64,000 nucleotides of DNA from Talinum fruticosum (GCA_021018815.1 JAITYX010000160.1:62001-126000); one strand, 5' to 3'; numbered from the stretch's first letter, positions 10,290 to 21,688 are shown. A program made the numbers and translations. The notes: generated from the letters alone by a model not told the origin.

Positions 10290-10997
10290 ATGAACGCCGG
10301 CTTGTTCTTGACAAGGTCATTAACCGGAAATCCAAATGCAAAAGAAGAGCAGCGTGAAAATGTTTTTCACACGAGAGGAACCGTGCATAGCAAGGTGTGC
10401 TCCATTATTATTGATGGAGGTTGTAGCACGAATGTAGCTTCCACAACCATGGTGGAAAAGCTTGGGCTTCACACAACACCCCACCCTCATCCATACAAAC
10501 TTCAGTGGGTAAATCATGGAGAACATTTTCAGGTCAAGTCTAAGTGTCTTATTTCATTTAGCATTGGCAAGAATTATTGTGATGAGGTATGGTGTGATGT
10601 TGTTTCAATGGACGCTTGCCATTTATTGCTTGGTAGGCCGTGGCTATTTGATAGAAGGGTCATGCATGATGGATTCTTAAACACTTATACCTTTGTTAAG
10701 GATCACAAAAGGATAACCCTACTTCCTTTGTCACCAAGCCAAATTCTGGAAACTACCCCACAAAAGCCTCCACTCCAAACCGACCCCTTACTCACCTATG
10801 GAGAAAATTTCTTGAAATCTAAACAGCATGAGTTCCGGCCTTCCAAGGAACTCATCCTCCTTACACCAAAAGAGACCGAGAGCTCTACTCAAACAGCCCA
10901 CCCTCTTGCCAAAGAGCTCTTAACCAAATTTGCCCATGTTTTCCCAAATGAAATTCCTCTTGGCCTTCCCCGCAAAGAACCATCCAACACCACATAG
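10290..10997 (+). CDS. pol: E6 protease part of pol
   Basis: The start at 10290 (MNAGLFLTR) aligns with the residues just before the protease in gag-bearing E5 and E11 (VRALNGYKDPSEARRENIFH against [20 protein letters not shown]). The new start thus replaces gag precisely. IIDGGCS is the aspartic-protease signature, with DGG in place of D(S/T)G, followed by [16 protein letters not shown] and a Pro/Thr-rich linker. The frame closes at 10997, but the next residues expected ([10 protein letters not shown]) are legible in another frame, so a small frameshift separates it from RT at 11042. The protein would process the pol polyprotein in virus-like particles. Confidence 0.85.
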   Translation: MNAGLFLTRSLTGNPNAKEEQRENVFHTRGTVHSKVCSIIIDGGCSTNVASTTMVEKLGLHTTPHPHPYKLQWVNHGEHFQVKSKCLISFSIGKNYCDEVWCDVVSMDACHLLLGRPWLFDRRVMHDGFLNTYTFVKDHKRITLLPLSPSQILETTPQKPPLQTDPLLTYGENFLKSKQHEFRPSKELILLTPKETESSTQTAHPLAKELLTKFAHVFPNEIPLGLPRKEPSNTT

Positions 10998-11041
10998 ACC
11001 TTATTCCGGGATCCATACTACCCAACAAACCCGCTTATAGG

Positions 11042-12874
11042 ATGAATCCCAAGGATGCCCAAGAAGTTCAAAGGCAAGTTGAGGAGTTGGTGGCAAAAGG
11101 TCTCGTAAGGGAGAGTAGAAGTCCTTGTGCGGTGCCAACTTTGTTGGTCCCTAAAAAGGATGGATCCATGAGGATGTGTGTGGACAGCCGTGCCATAAAC
11201 AAAATCACAATCAAGTATAGACATCCAATTCCAAGGCTTGAGGATATGCTAGACGAACTCCATGGTTCCCAAATATTTTCAAAGATAGACTTAAGGAGCG
11301 GATATTATCAAATTAGAATCCGAGAGGGGGATGAATGGAAGACCGCTTTCAATACTAAAGGTGGCCTTTATGAATGGATGGTCATGCCGTTTGGTTTATC
11401 CAATGCACCAAGTACCTTTATGAGACTTATGAATAAAGTGTTCCGACCACTTATTGGCAAATTTGTGGTTGTTTATTTTGATGACATCTTGGTGTATAGT
11501 AGAAATGAGGAAGAGCATTACAATCACCTTGCTCAAGTCCTCAAGATTTTGGAAGAAGAGAAGCTATGGGGCAACTTACAAAAGTGCACATTCTTCACTC
11601 CGGAGGTAGTCTTCCTCGGGTATGTTGTCTCGGCGCAAGGAATCAAGGTGGATGAAAGTAAGGTAGACGCCATCCGTTCATGGCCCATCCCGGCCAGCAT
11701 TCATGACGTTAGGAGTTTTTATGGCCTAGCTTCATTTTACCGGAGATTCATCAAAGACTTTAGCACCATCATGGCTCCCATGACCGAGGTGCTCAAAGAG
11801 AGTGCATTCCGGTGGAACTCCAAAGCTCAAGAAGCTTTCGAAGCAATCAAGCAAAAGTTGTCACAAGCTCCGGTCCTTGTTCTACCAAGCTTTGAGAAGA
11901 TTTTTGAAGTAGAATGTGATGCCTCGGGTGTAGGCATCGGCGGAATTCTTTCTCAAGAAGGGCGACCCATTGCCTTCTTTAGTGAAAAACTAAGTGAGCC
12001 AAGGAGAAAATACTCAACATATGACAAAGAGTTCTATGCCATTGTGAGGACTTTGGAACATTGGAGCCATTATCTTGTGGCTAGCGAGTTCATTTTACAT
12101 TCGGATCATGAGGCTTTGAAATACATCCAAGGACAACATAAGCTCAATCCAAGGCATGGAAAATGGGTAGAGTATTTGCAAACTTTCCATTTCAACATCA
12201 AACATAAATCCGGTAAAATGAATAAGGGTGCGGATGCTCTTTCCAGGAGGTACCTATTGATGTTCCAATTACAAACTCAAGTCCTTGGTTTTGAACACTT
12301 GAAATCTTTGTACTCTAATGATGAGGATTTTTGTGAAATATTTCGAGATTGTTCTAAACATCCAAAGGGCGACTTTTTGATCCAAGGAGGCTATCTTTTT
12401 AAGGGAGCACGTCCGTGTGTGCCTCGGTGTGGCACAAGGGAATTACTCATCCGAGAGGTACATAGTGGCGCACTTGCTGGCCATTTCGGTGTCCACAAAA
12501 CAGTCAGCATGTTGCGTGAACATTACTATTGGCCGAGAATGGAGAGTGATGTACGGGAGATATTGAAGCGTTGTGCGGTGTGTCAAGAGGCAAAGAGCCA
12601 CTCCCTACCTCAAGGGCTCTATACACCGTTACCTACACCCACTCAACCATGGGAGGATGTGAGTATGGATTTTATTTTGGGGCTACCGAGAACACAAAGA
12701 AACAAGGACTCTATCTTTGTAGTGGTCGACCGATTCTCTAAAATGGCTCATTTCATTCCATGTAACAAAACCAATGATGCCACACAAATTGCCGATCTAT
12801 ATTTCAAAGAAGTGGTAAGGTTACATGGCATTCCTAAGTCAATTGTGTCGGACCGAGACAAGCAAATTCCTTAG
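11042..12874 (+). CDS. pol: E6 reverse transcriptase, RNase H and integrase N-terminal part
   Basis: A 610-residue open frame. RT covers residues 1-250, with [32 protein letters not shown], the [12 protein letters not shown] block and an intact YFDD catalytic box at 145-148. RNase H covers about 285-400, with the likely acidic set D293, E330, D355 and D398. Integrase begins near 455 with a zinc-binding HHCC region (His474, His481, CAVC at 511-514) and has the first catalytic Asp at 543 and the second in VSDRD near 604. The frame then breaks by a small indel (GACAAGCAAATTCC), before the catalytic Glu. This is the best preserved RT in the window. Whether the break is real or a consensus error cannot be told here. 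Confidence 0.92.
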   Translation: MNPKDAQEVQRQVEELVAKGLVRESRSPCAVPTLLVPKKDGSMRMCVDSRAINKITIKYRHPIPRLEDMLDELHGSQIFSKIDLRSGYYQIRIREGDEWKTAFNTKGGLYEWMVMPFGLSNAPSTFMRLMNKVFRPLIGKFVVVYFDDILVYSRNEEEHYNHLAQVLKILEEEKLWGNLQKCTFFTPEVVFLGYVVSAQGIKVDESKVDAIRSWPIPASIHDVRSFYGLASFYRRFIKDFSTIMAPMTEVLKESAFRWNSKAQEAFEAIKQKLSQAPVLVLPSFEKIFEVECDASGVGIGGILSQEGRPIAFFSEKLSEPRRKYSTYDKEFYAIVRTLEHWSHYLVASEFILHSDHEALKYIQGQHKLNPRHGKWVEYLQTFHFNIKHKSGKMNKGADALSRRYLLMFQLQTQVLGFEHLKSLYSNDEDFCEIFRDCSKHPKGDFLIQGGYLFKGARPCVPRCGTRELLIREVHSGALAGHFGVHKTVSMLREHYYWPRMESDVREILKRCAVCQEAKSHSLPQGLYTPLPTPTQPWEDVSMDFILGLPRTQRNKDSIFVVVDRFSKMAHFIPCNKTNDATQIADLYFKEVVRLHGIPKSIVSDRDKQIP

Positions 12875-13160
12875 TCATTTTTGGCTTACCTTGTGGAAAA
12901 AGTTGGGGACTAAACTTAAATTTAGTACCACATGTCATCCACAAACGGATGGACAAACGGAGGTAACAAATCGGACATTAGGTGTGCTACTAAGGTCGTT
13001 GATAAAAACAAATTCCAAAGCATGGGATCAACTCCTAGCTCACGCCGAGTTTGCGTACAATAGAGCTCCTAGCAAGACAACGAGGCTAAGCCCGTTTAAA
13101 GTTGTCTATGGTATGGATCCAATAACTCCGCTTGACTTAACCCCAAGAGAGAATGCTTGA
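12860..13160 (+). pseudogene. pol: E6 integrase, catalytic core end
   Basis: It continues integrase in another frame: KFLSHFW, then [15 protein letters not shown] with the third catalytic residue (Glu), then [13 protein letters not shown] and [11 protein letters not shown], all typical of Ty3 integrases. It ends at a second frame change near 13155. Confidence 0.88.
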
Positions 13161-13306
13161 AAAGCCGAGTATTGATGCGAGTCAAAAGGGTCCAGGAGAT
13201 ACAGAGAATGCATGAGCAAGTAAAAACCAAAATTGAGCTGTCCAATGCCAAATACAAACAAGCAAGTTGACAAGGGAAAGAAGAGAATGATTTTTCGCCC
13301 GGAGAT

Positions 13307-13621
13307 TTGGTATGGATTCATTTAAGGAAAGAAAGATTTCCAGCTAAACGAAAGTCCAAATTAATGCCCCGAGCTGATGGACCGTTTGAGGTGCTGGAAC
13401 GGATTGGAGACAATGCGTACAAAGTGGATTTGCCCGGAGACTATGGAGTGTCCGCTACTTTCAATGTGGCCGATCTCTCACCATACTTGGAAGATGATAC
13501 TCTAGAGAATTTGAGGGCAAATTCCTTTTCACAAGGGGAGGATGATGGAGAGTTGCTTGCTACATGGACTCCAAAACCTTGTGTCATCGTTACCATGGTA
13601 CAAAACGAAGCACTAGCATGA
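13307..13621 (+). CDS. pol: E6 integrase C-terminal domain, reading into the 3' LTR
   Basis: It contains [40 protein letters not shown] and [12 protein letters not shown], the C-terminal integrase domain of plant Ty3 elements. The frame crosses the polypurine tract (ACAAGGGGAGGA, 13531-13542) and ends 79 bases into the 3' LTR, so its last residues are LTR-encoded. Such overlap is reported for CRM-clade chromoviruses, where the tail can carry a targeting motif. I see no canonical chromodomain. Confidence 0.85.
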   Translation: MVWIHLRKERFPAKRKSKLMPRADGPFEVLERIGDNAYKVDLPGDYGVSATFNVADLSPYLEDDTLENLRANSFSQGEDDGELLATWTPKPCVIVTMVQNEALA

Positions 13622-14602
13622 TAACCTACGGGTTAATGAACGTGTGTACAAAAATAATACAAGCTGGTCGGTCCATATTTCTTTCTACAAATAAATCAAG
13701 CAAGAGAAGGAGCATTCTAGAAGCATACATCATGGTGGAGGAAGGTTGTTAGAATCTTGACAAAGGAGGAAGCAACCGTGGCCACATGTTCCTTAACCAT
13801 CAAATGCTTGGCTAGAATTCACCCTAGCTTGGCTTGGAGAGAGGGAAAGGAATATTGTTAGTTAGCATTTTGTTTTTGCATTATTTTCAACTTGAATTCT
13901 GTTAACTTTCAGCTTGCATTCGGTTGTGTAAAATGCCATAGCTGGGCATTATATAATCAGCTCATGTGCTTCATTGTAATACAACCTTGATGAAATATAT
14001 GAGTTTATACTCGAGCTGGATTTGCTCACCCTTTGGAATTCTCATTGCTGTATCCTAGTGTGGCAGCTAGGTGGTGTCCTGTGAGTCCTTCCAATCTCCC
14101 GGTGGTGTTTCCGTATCCGGACAGATTGAAGGTGCCCCTCGGTTCTTACTCGGTGGTGTTTACGTATCCGAGCTAGGACCTTGGTTTTATCCCTTCACTT
14201 CACCAATTCATATCTCACAATCTACCCAGCCATTTTATTCCAAATTTTAACCACAATCCTTCCTGTCCATCTACTTCCATTCCTCCAATTTTCAGCTCCA
14301 TCCAAGAACATCTCCATCCTCCACACCGAAACCAAACAAAGGGTGTCTGTCTGTACAGCCAGCCGGTTACATCAACTTCAGGCTATCTGTTCAGGGAGTT
14401 CCCCTTACCCAAATTCAACGAAACTTGGTCACGATCTTCATTTACCAGTTACCTATCTCCCCACCAAATTTCAGCCAAGACCAAGCACTTTTGCCCCACC
14501 TTTCACCTGATCTCCCAAGACTGCGCAGTCAGGCTGCATTCTGCCCGGTTGTGTACCTTGCGGTTTTCTATCCATTTTCTTTGCTTCCGCCACTACACAT
14601 CA
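13543..14602 (+). repeat. E6 3' LTR
   Basis: A near-identical partner of 9138-10196; I saw a handful of single-base differences, for example CACTACACATCA against CACTATACATCA at the end. The TCTGC duplication follows. Confidence 0.95.
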
Positions 14603-14607
14603 TCTGC

Positions 14608-14959
14608 TGAAGATGCCTAGATGATGATCAAGTAGTCTAAGCTCAGAAGCCGAGGACTCGAAAAAGATCATTTAACGTCCGAGCTCGAAACCGAGGACTC
14701 GAAAAAGATCTCTTGGCTTATTTTTCCTCCGAATATTTCTGACTTGTCTCGACTCCCTTACTCCTGTCTTACTCCTGTCCGAGGAGACAGACAAGTATTT
14801 CTGAGTGTGGCCAAAACTCCCTTGATGCTCGCGTTATCAACGAAGACCCAAGCAATGGTTTCGAGGGTTCCGTAATGAAGTCGGGGACTCGGAATTATCA
14901 CTCGCTTCTGGCGGCTCTCGGTCTTAGTTGGGTCCGGTTTTGTGGTGTCCACCCCATCA
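14608..14959 (-). repeat. E5 3' LTR, inner part
   Basis: It resumes after E6 and runs to CACCCCATCA, that is, TGATGGGGTGG on the minus strand. It holds two copies of a GCCGAGGACTC-type repeat. Differences from 20120-20468 cluster at CG-containing sites. Confidence 0.92.
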
Positions 14960-16199
14960 TCCTCCCCAGCTTGAAAAGAATTTGCCCTCAAATTCTCGAG
15001 TGAATTATCTTCCAAGTAAGGAGATAAATTAGCAACATTGAAAGTAGCCGAGACATTGTATTCTCCGGGTAAATTCACCTTGTAAGCGTTGTCATTAATT
15101 CTCTCAAGTACTTCAAATGGTCCATCGGCCCTTGGCATCAACTTAGACTTGCGCTTGGAAGGAAAACGCTCTTTCCTTAGGTGGATCCAAACGAGATCTC
15201 CTGGTTGAAAAACCACCCTTCTGCGGTTTTTGTTAGCGCTAGCCTTGTAACTCAGATTAGCTTGCTCAATTCGGCTTTGACTTTCGCATGCAAGTCCCGA
15301 ATCCGAGCAGCTCTTTTCACAGACGTCGGTATGAGGCTTTCCATCAAAAGCTCTTGGGGTCAGATCAATAGGTGACAGAGGTTCCACGCCATAAACAATC
15401 TTAAAGGGTGAAACATTGGTAGTCTTGTTTGGCGTGTGATTGTAAGCAAACTCAGCATGTGGAAGAAGTTGATCCCACATCTTAATATTCGATTTGATTA
15501 GCATTCCGAGCAAAACTCCCAAAGTTCCGTTTGTAACCTCGGTCCGACCATCCGTTTGAGGATGGCAAGTGGTGCTGTACTTCAACTTCGTTCCCAATTT
15601 CTTCCAAAGGGTAACCCGTAAATGACTCGAAACTTCGCATCTCTATCCGAGACCATTGTCCTTGGGATCCCATGCAGCCTTACAACTTCTCTCGAAGTAT
15701 AGGTCAGCAACCAGTGTAGCATCATTGGTTTTGTTGCAAGCAATGAAGTGAGCCATCTTAGAAAATCGATCAACAACAACTAGAATAGAATCTTTCCCTT
15801 TCGAGTCCTTGGTAGACCCGGAACGAAGTCTAGACTTACATCCACCCGTGGCTGAGTTGGAACCGGTAATGGAGTGTAAAGTCCTTGAGGCAGGGAATGG
15901 CTCTTGGCATATTGGCATACCACACATCGCCCGATGATGTCTTGAACATCTTTGTCCATGCTTGGCCGGAAATAATGCTCCTTGAGCATCCGAGTTGTCT
16001 TTTTCTCTCCGAAATGGCCAGCAAGTCCTCCAGAATGGACTTCCCTTATAATCAACTCTCTTGTGCCACAGCTAGGCACACACAATCTGATACCCTTGAA
16101 TAGGTAACCTCCTTGTATTTGGAACTCACCCTTGGACCGAGTTTGGCATTCTTGGTAGAGGGTTCCAAAATCTTTGTCATCCGCATATAGGCTCTTCAA
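14758..16199 (-). pseudogene. pol: E5 integrase
   Basis: On the minus strand: the zinc-binding region ([25 protein letters not shown]), [11 protein letters not shown] and [20 protein letters not shown] (core), [21 protein letters not shown] with the catalytic Glu, AEFAYNHTPNKTT, then the C-terminal [20 protein letters not shown] and FNVANLSPY. Frame changes near 15600 and 15790 break the chain. The last frame runs over the LTR boundary at 14959 into the 3' LTR before stopping, as in E6. Three catalytic acidic positions are still legible across the frames. Confidence 0.88.
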
Positions 16200-16203
16200 A
16201 TGT

Positions 16204-16658
16204 TCAAACCCGAAGACACAAGTTTCTAACTCGAAACAACAACAGATATCTTACGGACAGAGCATCAGCGCCCTTGTTAAGCTGTCCCGATTTGTGTTTG
16301 ATTGAAAAATGAAAGGTCCGAAGGTACTCAACCCATTTCGCATGTCGCGGGTTCAACTTGTGTTGGCCCCGAATGTACTTGAGGGCTTCATGATCCGAGT
16401 GCAGAATGAATTCTTGGGCCACCAAGTAATGATTCCAATACTCTAATGACCGAATTATGGCATAGAATTCCTTGTCATAGGTTGAGTATCTTCGCTTGGT
16501 ATCACACAACTTCTCACTAAAATAAGCGATGGGACGACCCTCTTGAGTGAGAATCCCACCAATACCTACACCAGAGGCATCACACTCAACTTCGAAAATC
16601 TTCTCAAAACCGGGCAGGGGCTAGGACAGGAGTCCGGGTCGGCTTAGCCTTGATAGCT
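16204..16658 (-). pseudogene. pol: E5 RNase H
   Basis: The minus strand carries the start [12 protein letters not shown], then [40 protein letters not shown] and [13 protein letters not shown]. Frame changes around 16510 and 16620 divide it. It is expected to degrade the RNA strand during reverse transcription if it were intact. Confidence 0.85.
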
Positions 16659-17474
16659 TCAAAAGATTTCGAGCCCGAGGTGTCCAAACAAAAGAACTGT
16701 TTCGAGCACCTCGGTTATAGGGGCAATGATAGTGCTGAAGTCTTTGATGAACCTCCTATAGAAAGATGCAAGTCCATGAAAGCTCCGAACATCGTGTATG
16801 CTTTTGGGAGTAGGCCAAGACAGGATAGCCTCAATTTTGCTTTCATCTACCTTTACTCCCTCAGCGGAAACAACATAACCCGTAAATGCGATTTCCGAGC
16901 TGAAGAATGAACACTTCTTCAAATTTCCGTACAGTTTCTCTCTCTCTAGCAGTTGAACAATCTGTCCGAGGTGGTCAGAATGTTCCCTCTCATTCCGACT
17001 GTAGATTAGAATGTCATCAAAATAGACCACTACGAACTTCCCGATGAAGGGTCTCGATTCATGAGTCGCATGAATGTGCTTGGAGCATTGGTCGGACCAA
17101 AAGGCATAACAAGCCACTCATATAAACCTCCCTTGGTCTTAAAAGTAGTTTTCCATTCATCTCGCTTCTCTCGATTCTGATTTGATAATATCCACTTCGA
17201 GGTCAATCTTAGAGAAGACCTTAGAACCATGTAGTTCATCCAACATATCTTCAAGTCGTGGTATAGGATGCTTATACTTGATAGTGATCTTGTTAATGGC
17301 ACGACTATCTATACACATCCTCATAAAACCATCCTTTTTGGGTACCAACAAGGCTGGTACAACACAAGGACTCTTACTCACTCTCATCAGGCCTTTAGAC
17401 ACCAACTCCTCAACTTGCCTCTCGCACTTCGAGGTATCTTTAGGGTTCATTCTGTAGGCTGGTTTGTTTGGCAA
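16659..17474 (-). pseudogene. pol: E5 reverse transcriptase
   Basis: On the minus strand: [83 protein letters not shown], then [15 protein letters not shown] with an intact YFDD box. The palm is split by frame changes near 17165 and 17060. Confidence 0.88.
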
Positions 17475-18165
17475 TATCGATCCCGGGATAAGGTCAATGT
17501 GGTGTTGGATATCTCTTTTAGGGGGTAGGCCAAGAGGTATCTCCTCAGGAAAAATATGGATGTACTTGGGTAATAAGTGTCTTGGCTAATGGGTGTCCGA
17601 GTTCTAAGGACTCGGAATTGTCCCGACTCAAAAGAATCAACTCTCTCATGGGTCTGAGTTCATGATGCATGGACTCCAAATAGGCTTCCCTAGGGTCGAA
17701 GTAACTCGGGTGGGTTGGGTGTCCGAGGGGGCTTGGCTTTAGGCAATTGTGAAGGGTCAAGTGGGGCTAACGTTATTTTCTTGCCATTCTGGGTGAGGGT
17801 GTATGTGTTTCTGAACCCATCATGCATAACTCTACGATCAAATAACCAAGGTCTACCCAATAGTAAATGACATGCATCCATAGGTATAACATCACACCAT
17901 ATATCATCAACATAAGACTTCCCAATACTCGAAAGATATTAGGCAACGAGAATTAACTCGAGGCCCTTACCTTGACTCAGCCATTGTATGTTGTAGGGGT
18001 GAGGGTGCAACTCGGTTTGTAACTGAAGCTTCTCTACCATGTTCACGAAGCAACGTTGGTGCAACTCCCTCCATCAATAATGATCGAACAAACTTTCCCT
18101 TTGATGGTTCCCCTCGTGTGGAATATATTCTCCCTCCGAGCCTCGCTTGGATCCTTATATCCATT
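17475..18165 (-). pseudogene. pol: E5 protease and linker
   Basis: [25 protein letters not shown] (around 18150-18060) is the protease signature, and [16 protein letters not shown] follows at about 17880. Several frame changes lie between. The Pro-rich linker to RT carries ELILLSRDNSES and HPLAK, also seen in E6. The protein would release Gag and Pol products. Confidence 0.85.
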
Positions 18166-19316
18166 CAAGGCTCTCACGATCACAAGTAGTTCTCCTTCAT
18201 CGGCCTCTTCAACAATCTCTTCTATGCCCTCAGCAAGGCATATATCTCCTTCTGGCTCATACTCATCCCATATGGGTTCATCAGCCTCGGTAATAGTGAT
18301 AACCCTTCGATTTGGGCACTCGAAGCAAAGTGTCCAAATCCCCGACACTTAAAACACTTGCGGCTCTGGCCAACATGAGGTTTGTTCTGAGTCCGAGTCC
18401 GAATAATAGGGTGTTTAGACTTAGAACCGAGTTTTGGGGCAGCAGACTTAGGCTGAAACAGAGGGTTAGAATAACCCTTGCCAAACTGAGTTGGTTTTGG
18501 TGGTTGAGTCTTAGAGACTTCTTTCCCGAAGGTTCGGACCTTCTTTTGCTGCTCCACCTTATGTGCAGAAGACACACCTCATCAAAGGTTGAGTACTGCT
18601 GTAGCTCAACAACATTAGTATACCTTGGATCAAGTCCTCCAAGATACCCGACTATAGTTTGATCTTCGACTCCTGAAGATCGCATTTAATCATTAGTCTT
18701 TCGAACTCTCGGGTATACTCCTCTACACTCATCAGATCTTGTTGTAGGTTATACAACTTAGAATAGTTGTCTTGGGTGTATGTTGGGGGTAAAAACCGGG
18801 CTTTCAGTTTGGACCTCATCTTCTCCCAACTTCGATCTTTGGTTTCCTCCGAACAAGCACGTTTCTTCTCCGGATTTGCCCACCAGGTTGAGGCAAACCC
18901 TCCGAGCTTGATAGCAACAAGCTTTACCTTCTTTTCATCTTTCACCTCTTTGTAGCCAAAGATTTTTTCAACTGTTTGCAACCATTCCGAAACTCGTGCG
19001 GGTTAAGGCGACCTTCAAACTCTGGGATCTCAACTTTGAAGTCCGAGTTGGGTCGGGGTGATTTATCCCTTCTCCCTCTTCTTCCTCTTCTTTGCTCACG
19101 TTCACTCGGAAGAAGCAAAGGGGTTGCTCTCCCCATCTTCATCCCCGTGTGAGTGAGTATGTGGTGGTGAGCTGGGTGGTGACTCTTCTAACTCATGCCT
19201 CTTCTTCTTCATCATATCTCCAAGTTGCTTTTTCGGATATATATTCGGGCACGCATCTCATCATAGTTGTTCATGAGCATTTCAAAACGTTCCTCCAATG
19301 TCATGCTTCCACTCAT
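18166..19316 (-). pseudogene. gag: E5 gag
   Basis: The start at 19316 (MSGSMTLEERFEML) is followed by a coiled N-terminus, an Arg/Gly-rich stretch, EIPEFEGRLNPHEF, VAIKLGGFASTWWANPEKKR, PPTYTQDNYSKLYNL, EEYTREFERLMIKCDLQE, YLGGLDPRYTNVVELQ, then a CX2CX4HX4C-like knuckle (CFKCRGFGHFA, final Cys lost by a frame change) and an acidic segment before the protease. Frame changes after RARIYI, after the Ser-rich stretch, and in HEFRNG are shared with E11. Each has a CG dinucleotide nearby. Confidence 0.88.
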
Positions 19317-19408
19317 TCTGGTTTATGGGTTCTTTGTGGACTGATGTGTTTGGGGCTAAATGGGTTGTGTTTGGGGTTAAGGAAGCTCAGCCTAGGAAAG
19401 GCTCCAAA

Positions 19409-19419
19409 GCTCGATACCA
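19409..19419 (-). other. E5 primer-binding site, one-base-short variant
   Basis: The minus strand reads TGGTATCGAGC, lacking the A of TGGTATCAGAGC. E11 (37208-37218) and E18 (62518-62528) have the same form. Confidence 0.8.
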
Positions 19420-19423
19420 AAAC

Positions 19424-20468
19424 CGATGTGCCAAAACGCCAGGCTACACCGATCCCGCACACGGAGTGCGCTAAATGCAATTCGAGAGACTCGGAATGGG
19501 CTTAAAAGTGACCAATGAAACAGTAAACAACAAGGATTAAGCTAATCACTCGTGAGGAGATGATTAGCAAGGTAATCAGTATTGATAGGATAAGAACAAG
19601 ATAAACTAGAACTATCCAAGGATACGAGATATCACCACCAAGGATAAAACTAGGGCACTAATCACACTTAGTGATACAGCTATCACCACACTAAGTATAA
19701 TCGGACTCTTTAGAACACAGCCTAATTATGCCACTAATTAGACAAGCAAAAGAGAATTTTGGGGTTGAAAGGAGCACTCGCTCAACTTTACTTAGCATAT
19801 AGCCAATATCAAAATCATCATCCTTTACAAAGAGAGAGCCCATGTATATTTATAGGCCTCTTAGCTAGGATACATCACTCTAATCTAAGGGTTATAAATC
19901 CCCTTTTACATTCAATGGTTGTGATGTATTCAGCAAAATAGAAGGATAAAAACAAGGACAACAGGTAAATAATTGCAGCGAGAAAAGGACAGCAGAAAAG
20001 GAGGGGGACCACAAAATCGGTAGTACAAAGTAGTACGGTTCCGAGTCCGGTGACAGCTACGGTCGTTGTCACCAAATTCTTTTGCTTTCTGATCCTTAAC
20101 TTTCCTTTTCTAGCTCTGCTGAAGATGCCTAGATGATGATCAAGTAGTCTAAGCTCGAAGCCGAGGACTCGGAAAAGATCATTTAACGTCCGAGCTCGAA
20201 GCGAGGACTCGGAAAAGATCTCTTGGCTTATTTTTCCTCCGAATATTTCTGACTTGTCCGACTCCCTTACTCCTGTCATACTCCTGTCCGAGGAGACAGA
20301 CAAGTATTTCGAGTGTGGCCAAAACTCCCTTGATGCTCGCGTTATCAACGAAGACCCAGCAATGGTTTCGAGGGTTCCGTAATGAAGTCGGAGGACTCGG
20401 AATTATCACTCGGTTCCGGCTGGCTCTCGGTCTTAGTTGGGTCTGGTTTTGTGGTGTCCACCCCATCA
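19424..20468 (-). repeat. E5 5' LTR
   Basis: The plus strand runs CGATGTGCC to CACCCCATCA. It encloses the promoter (CTATAAATATACATGG type) and the two stem-loops described at 42443-42533. The ACTTT duplication follows at 20469-20473. Confidence 0.93.
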
Positions 20469-20473
20469 ACTTT

Positions 20474-21688
20474 GAGCTGAAAGCTATTCATTTTGAAGGG
20501 TCAAACATGCCCGGGACTCAACCAAAATTACTCGAATTTGTCTTAATTGTTTTTGATCCCGGAGGATAGAGAGCCAAGAGTTTGACCTTTTTATGACTTC
20601 ATGTTCATAAATAAATATGCAAGGAGACTAGTTAAGGAGAATCAAGACAAACACCTCCATGTTAAGGCAAGGCACAAATTCGGCCATGACATACCAAGAA
20701 GGAAGGCCATTTCATATCTATGCAAATAAATAAGTTTGTATTTAATTCGGCCGGCCCAAGGTTACATACAATATGCCTAAAGGAAGCATCTAATGAACCC
20801 CCACGGAAGAGCATTCTAGAAGGCACTCACTAAGGTGGAAGATGAGTTGGTTTGAAGGCTTGGCAAAGGGGAAAGCAATCCGTGGCCACATGTTCCCAAA
20901 TGATCAAATGCTTGGCTAGAATTTCACCTAGCTTAACTTGGAGGAGGGGAAAGAATCTTGGTAGTTTTATTATCATTTTACTTTAATTTTTAGCTTTGTT
21001 TCAGCTTTGTAAAATGCCATTATGAGGCATTATATATTCAGCTAGCATAGCTCATGTAAGGACAACTTTGATGAATTCATAAACTTGAGCTTTGCTCTTT
21101 CGAGATGGATTTCTCAACCTCTTGAATCCTCAATGCTGTATCCGAGCCTTGGCAAGCTTGGTGGTGTCCTTTGAGTCTTTCAATCCCCGGTGGTGTTTAC
21201 GTATCCGGATAGATTGAAAGTGCCCCTCGATTCCCTCGGTGGTGTTGCTTGTATCCGAGTAAGAATCTAGGTTCTATCCCTTCACTTCACCGAACCATAT
21301 CTCCCAAACCGCTCGTCCATTTCAGCCCAAATTTTAACCATCATACTTCCAGTGAGTCTACTTCCATCCCTCCAAAAATCGCCTCCATCCAAGAAGTATT
21401 CCGACCCCCACCTTCAGATCAAACGAGAGTACCATCCTGGACAGTCAGCATAGAACCCCGACTTTCAGCTCCTTGATCATGGTGTTCCCGGTGATTAAAA
21501 AATCCCAAAAAATCCTGGAGCTTCTTCAATTAGTTGAGAAGCTCCATACCAAAATCAGCTCCAAACGCATCCGTTTACCCCTCTTTTCACCCTTTCTCCC
21601 AAGACAGGCGCTGCAGGACCCATTACTGCCCGGTTAGCTTTTTCTTGGTTTTTCCTTCGTCTTTTGCTTCCGCTCCCACTATACATCA
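20474..21688 (+). repeat. E4 solo LTR, main part
   Basis: It resumes after E5. Landmarks: polyprotein-tail remnant ending DPGG and a stop near 20570, TTCTAGAA (20814-20821), AATGCC...GGCATT with TATATAT, and the stem-loop array at about 21135-21275. Confidence 0.92.

Larger units (their letters stand above)
9138..14602 (+). mobile_element. E6: gag-less pol element with both LTRs (TCTGC duplication)
   Basis: LTRs 9138-10196 and 13543-14602 differ at only a few positions. TCTGC lies on both sides (9133-9137 and 14603-14607). The interior of 3.35 kb holds protease, RT, RNase H and integrase but no gag: the first start codon after the primer site opens just upstream of the protease. Gag would have to come from another element such as E2, E3, E5, E11 or E18 relatives. 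Confidence 0.95.
8441..20468 (-). mobile_element. E5: gag-pol LTR retrotransposon, minus strand (ACTTT duplication), split by E6
   Basis: The 3' LTR is 8441-9137 plus 14608-14959. The interior is 14960-19423 and the 5' LTR is 19424-20468. ACTTT flanks it (8436-8440 and 20469-20473). It has a full gag-to-integrase order but many frame changes. It shares its family with E11. Confidence 0.95.
8413..21688 (+). mobile_element. E4: solo LTR (ATATG duplication), split by E5
   Basis: The LTR consists of 8413-8440 plus 20474-21688 (about 1.24 kb), running TGATGGAAAGTGGAC to CACTATACATCA. ATATG lies on both sides (8408-8412 and 21689-21693). No interior is present, so it is a solo LTR left by LTR-LTR recombination. 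E5 was inserted 28 bp from its start. Confidence 0.95.
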
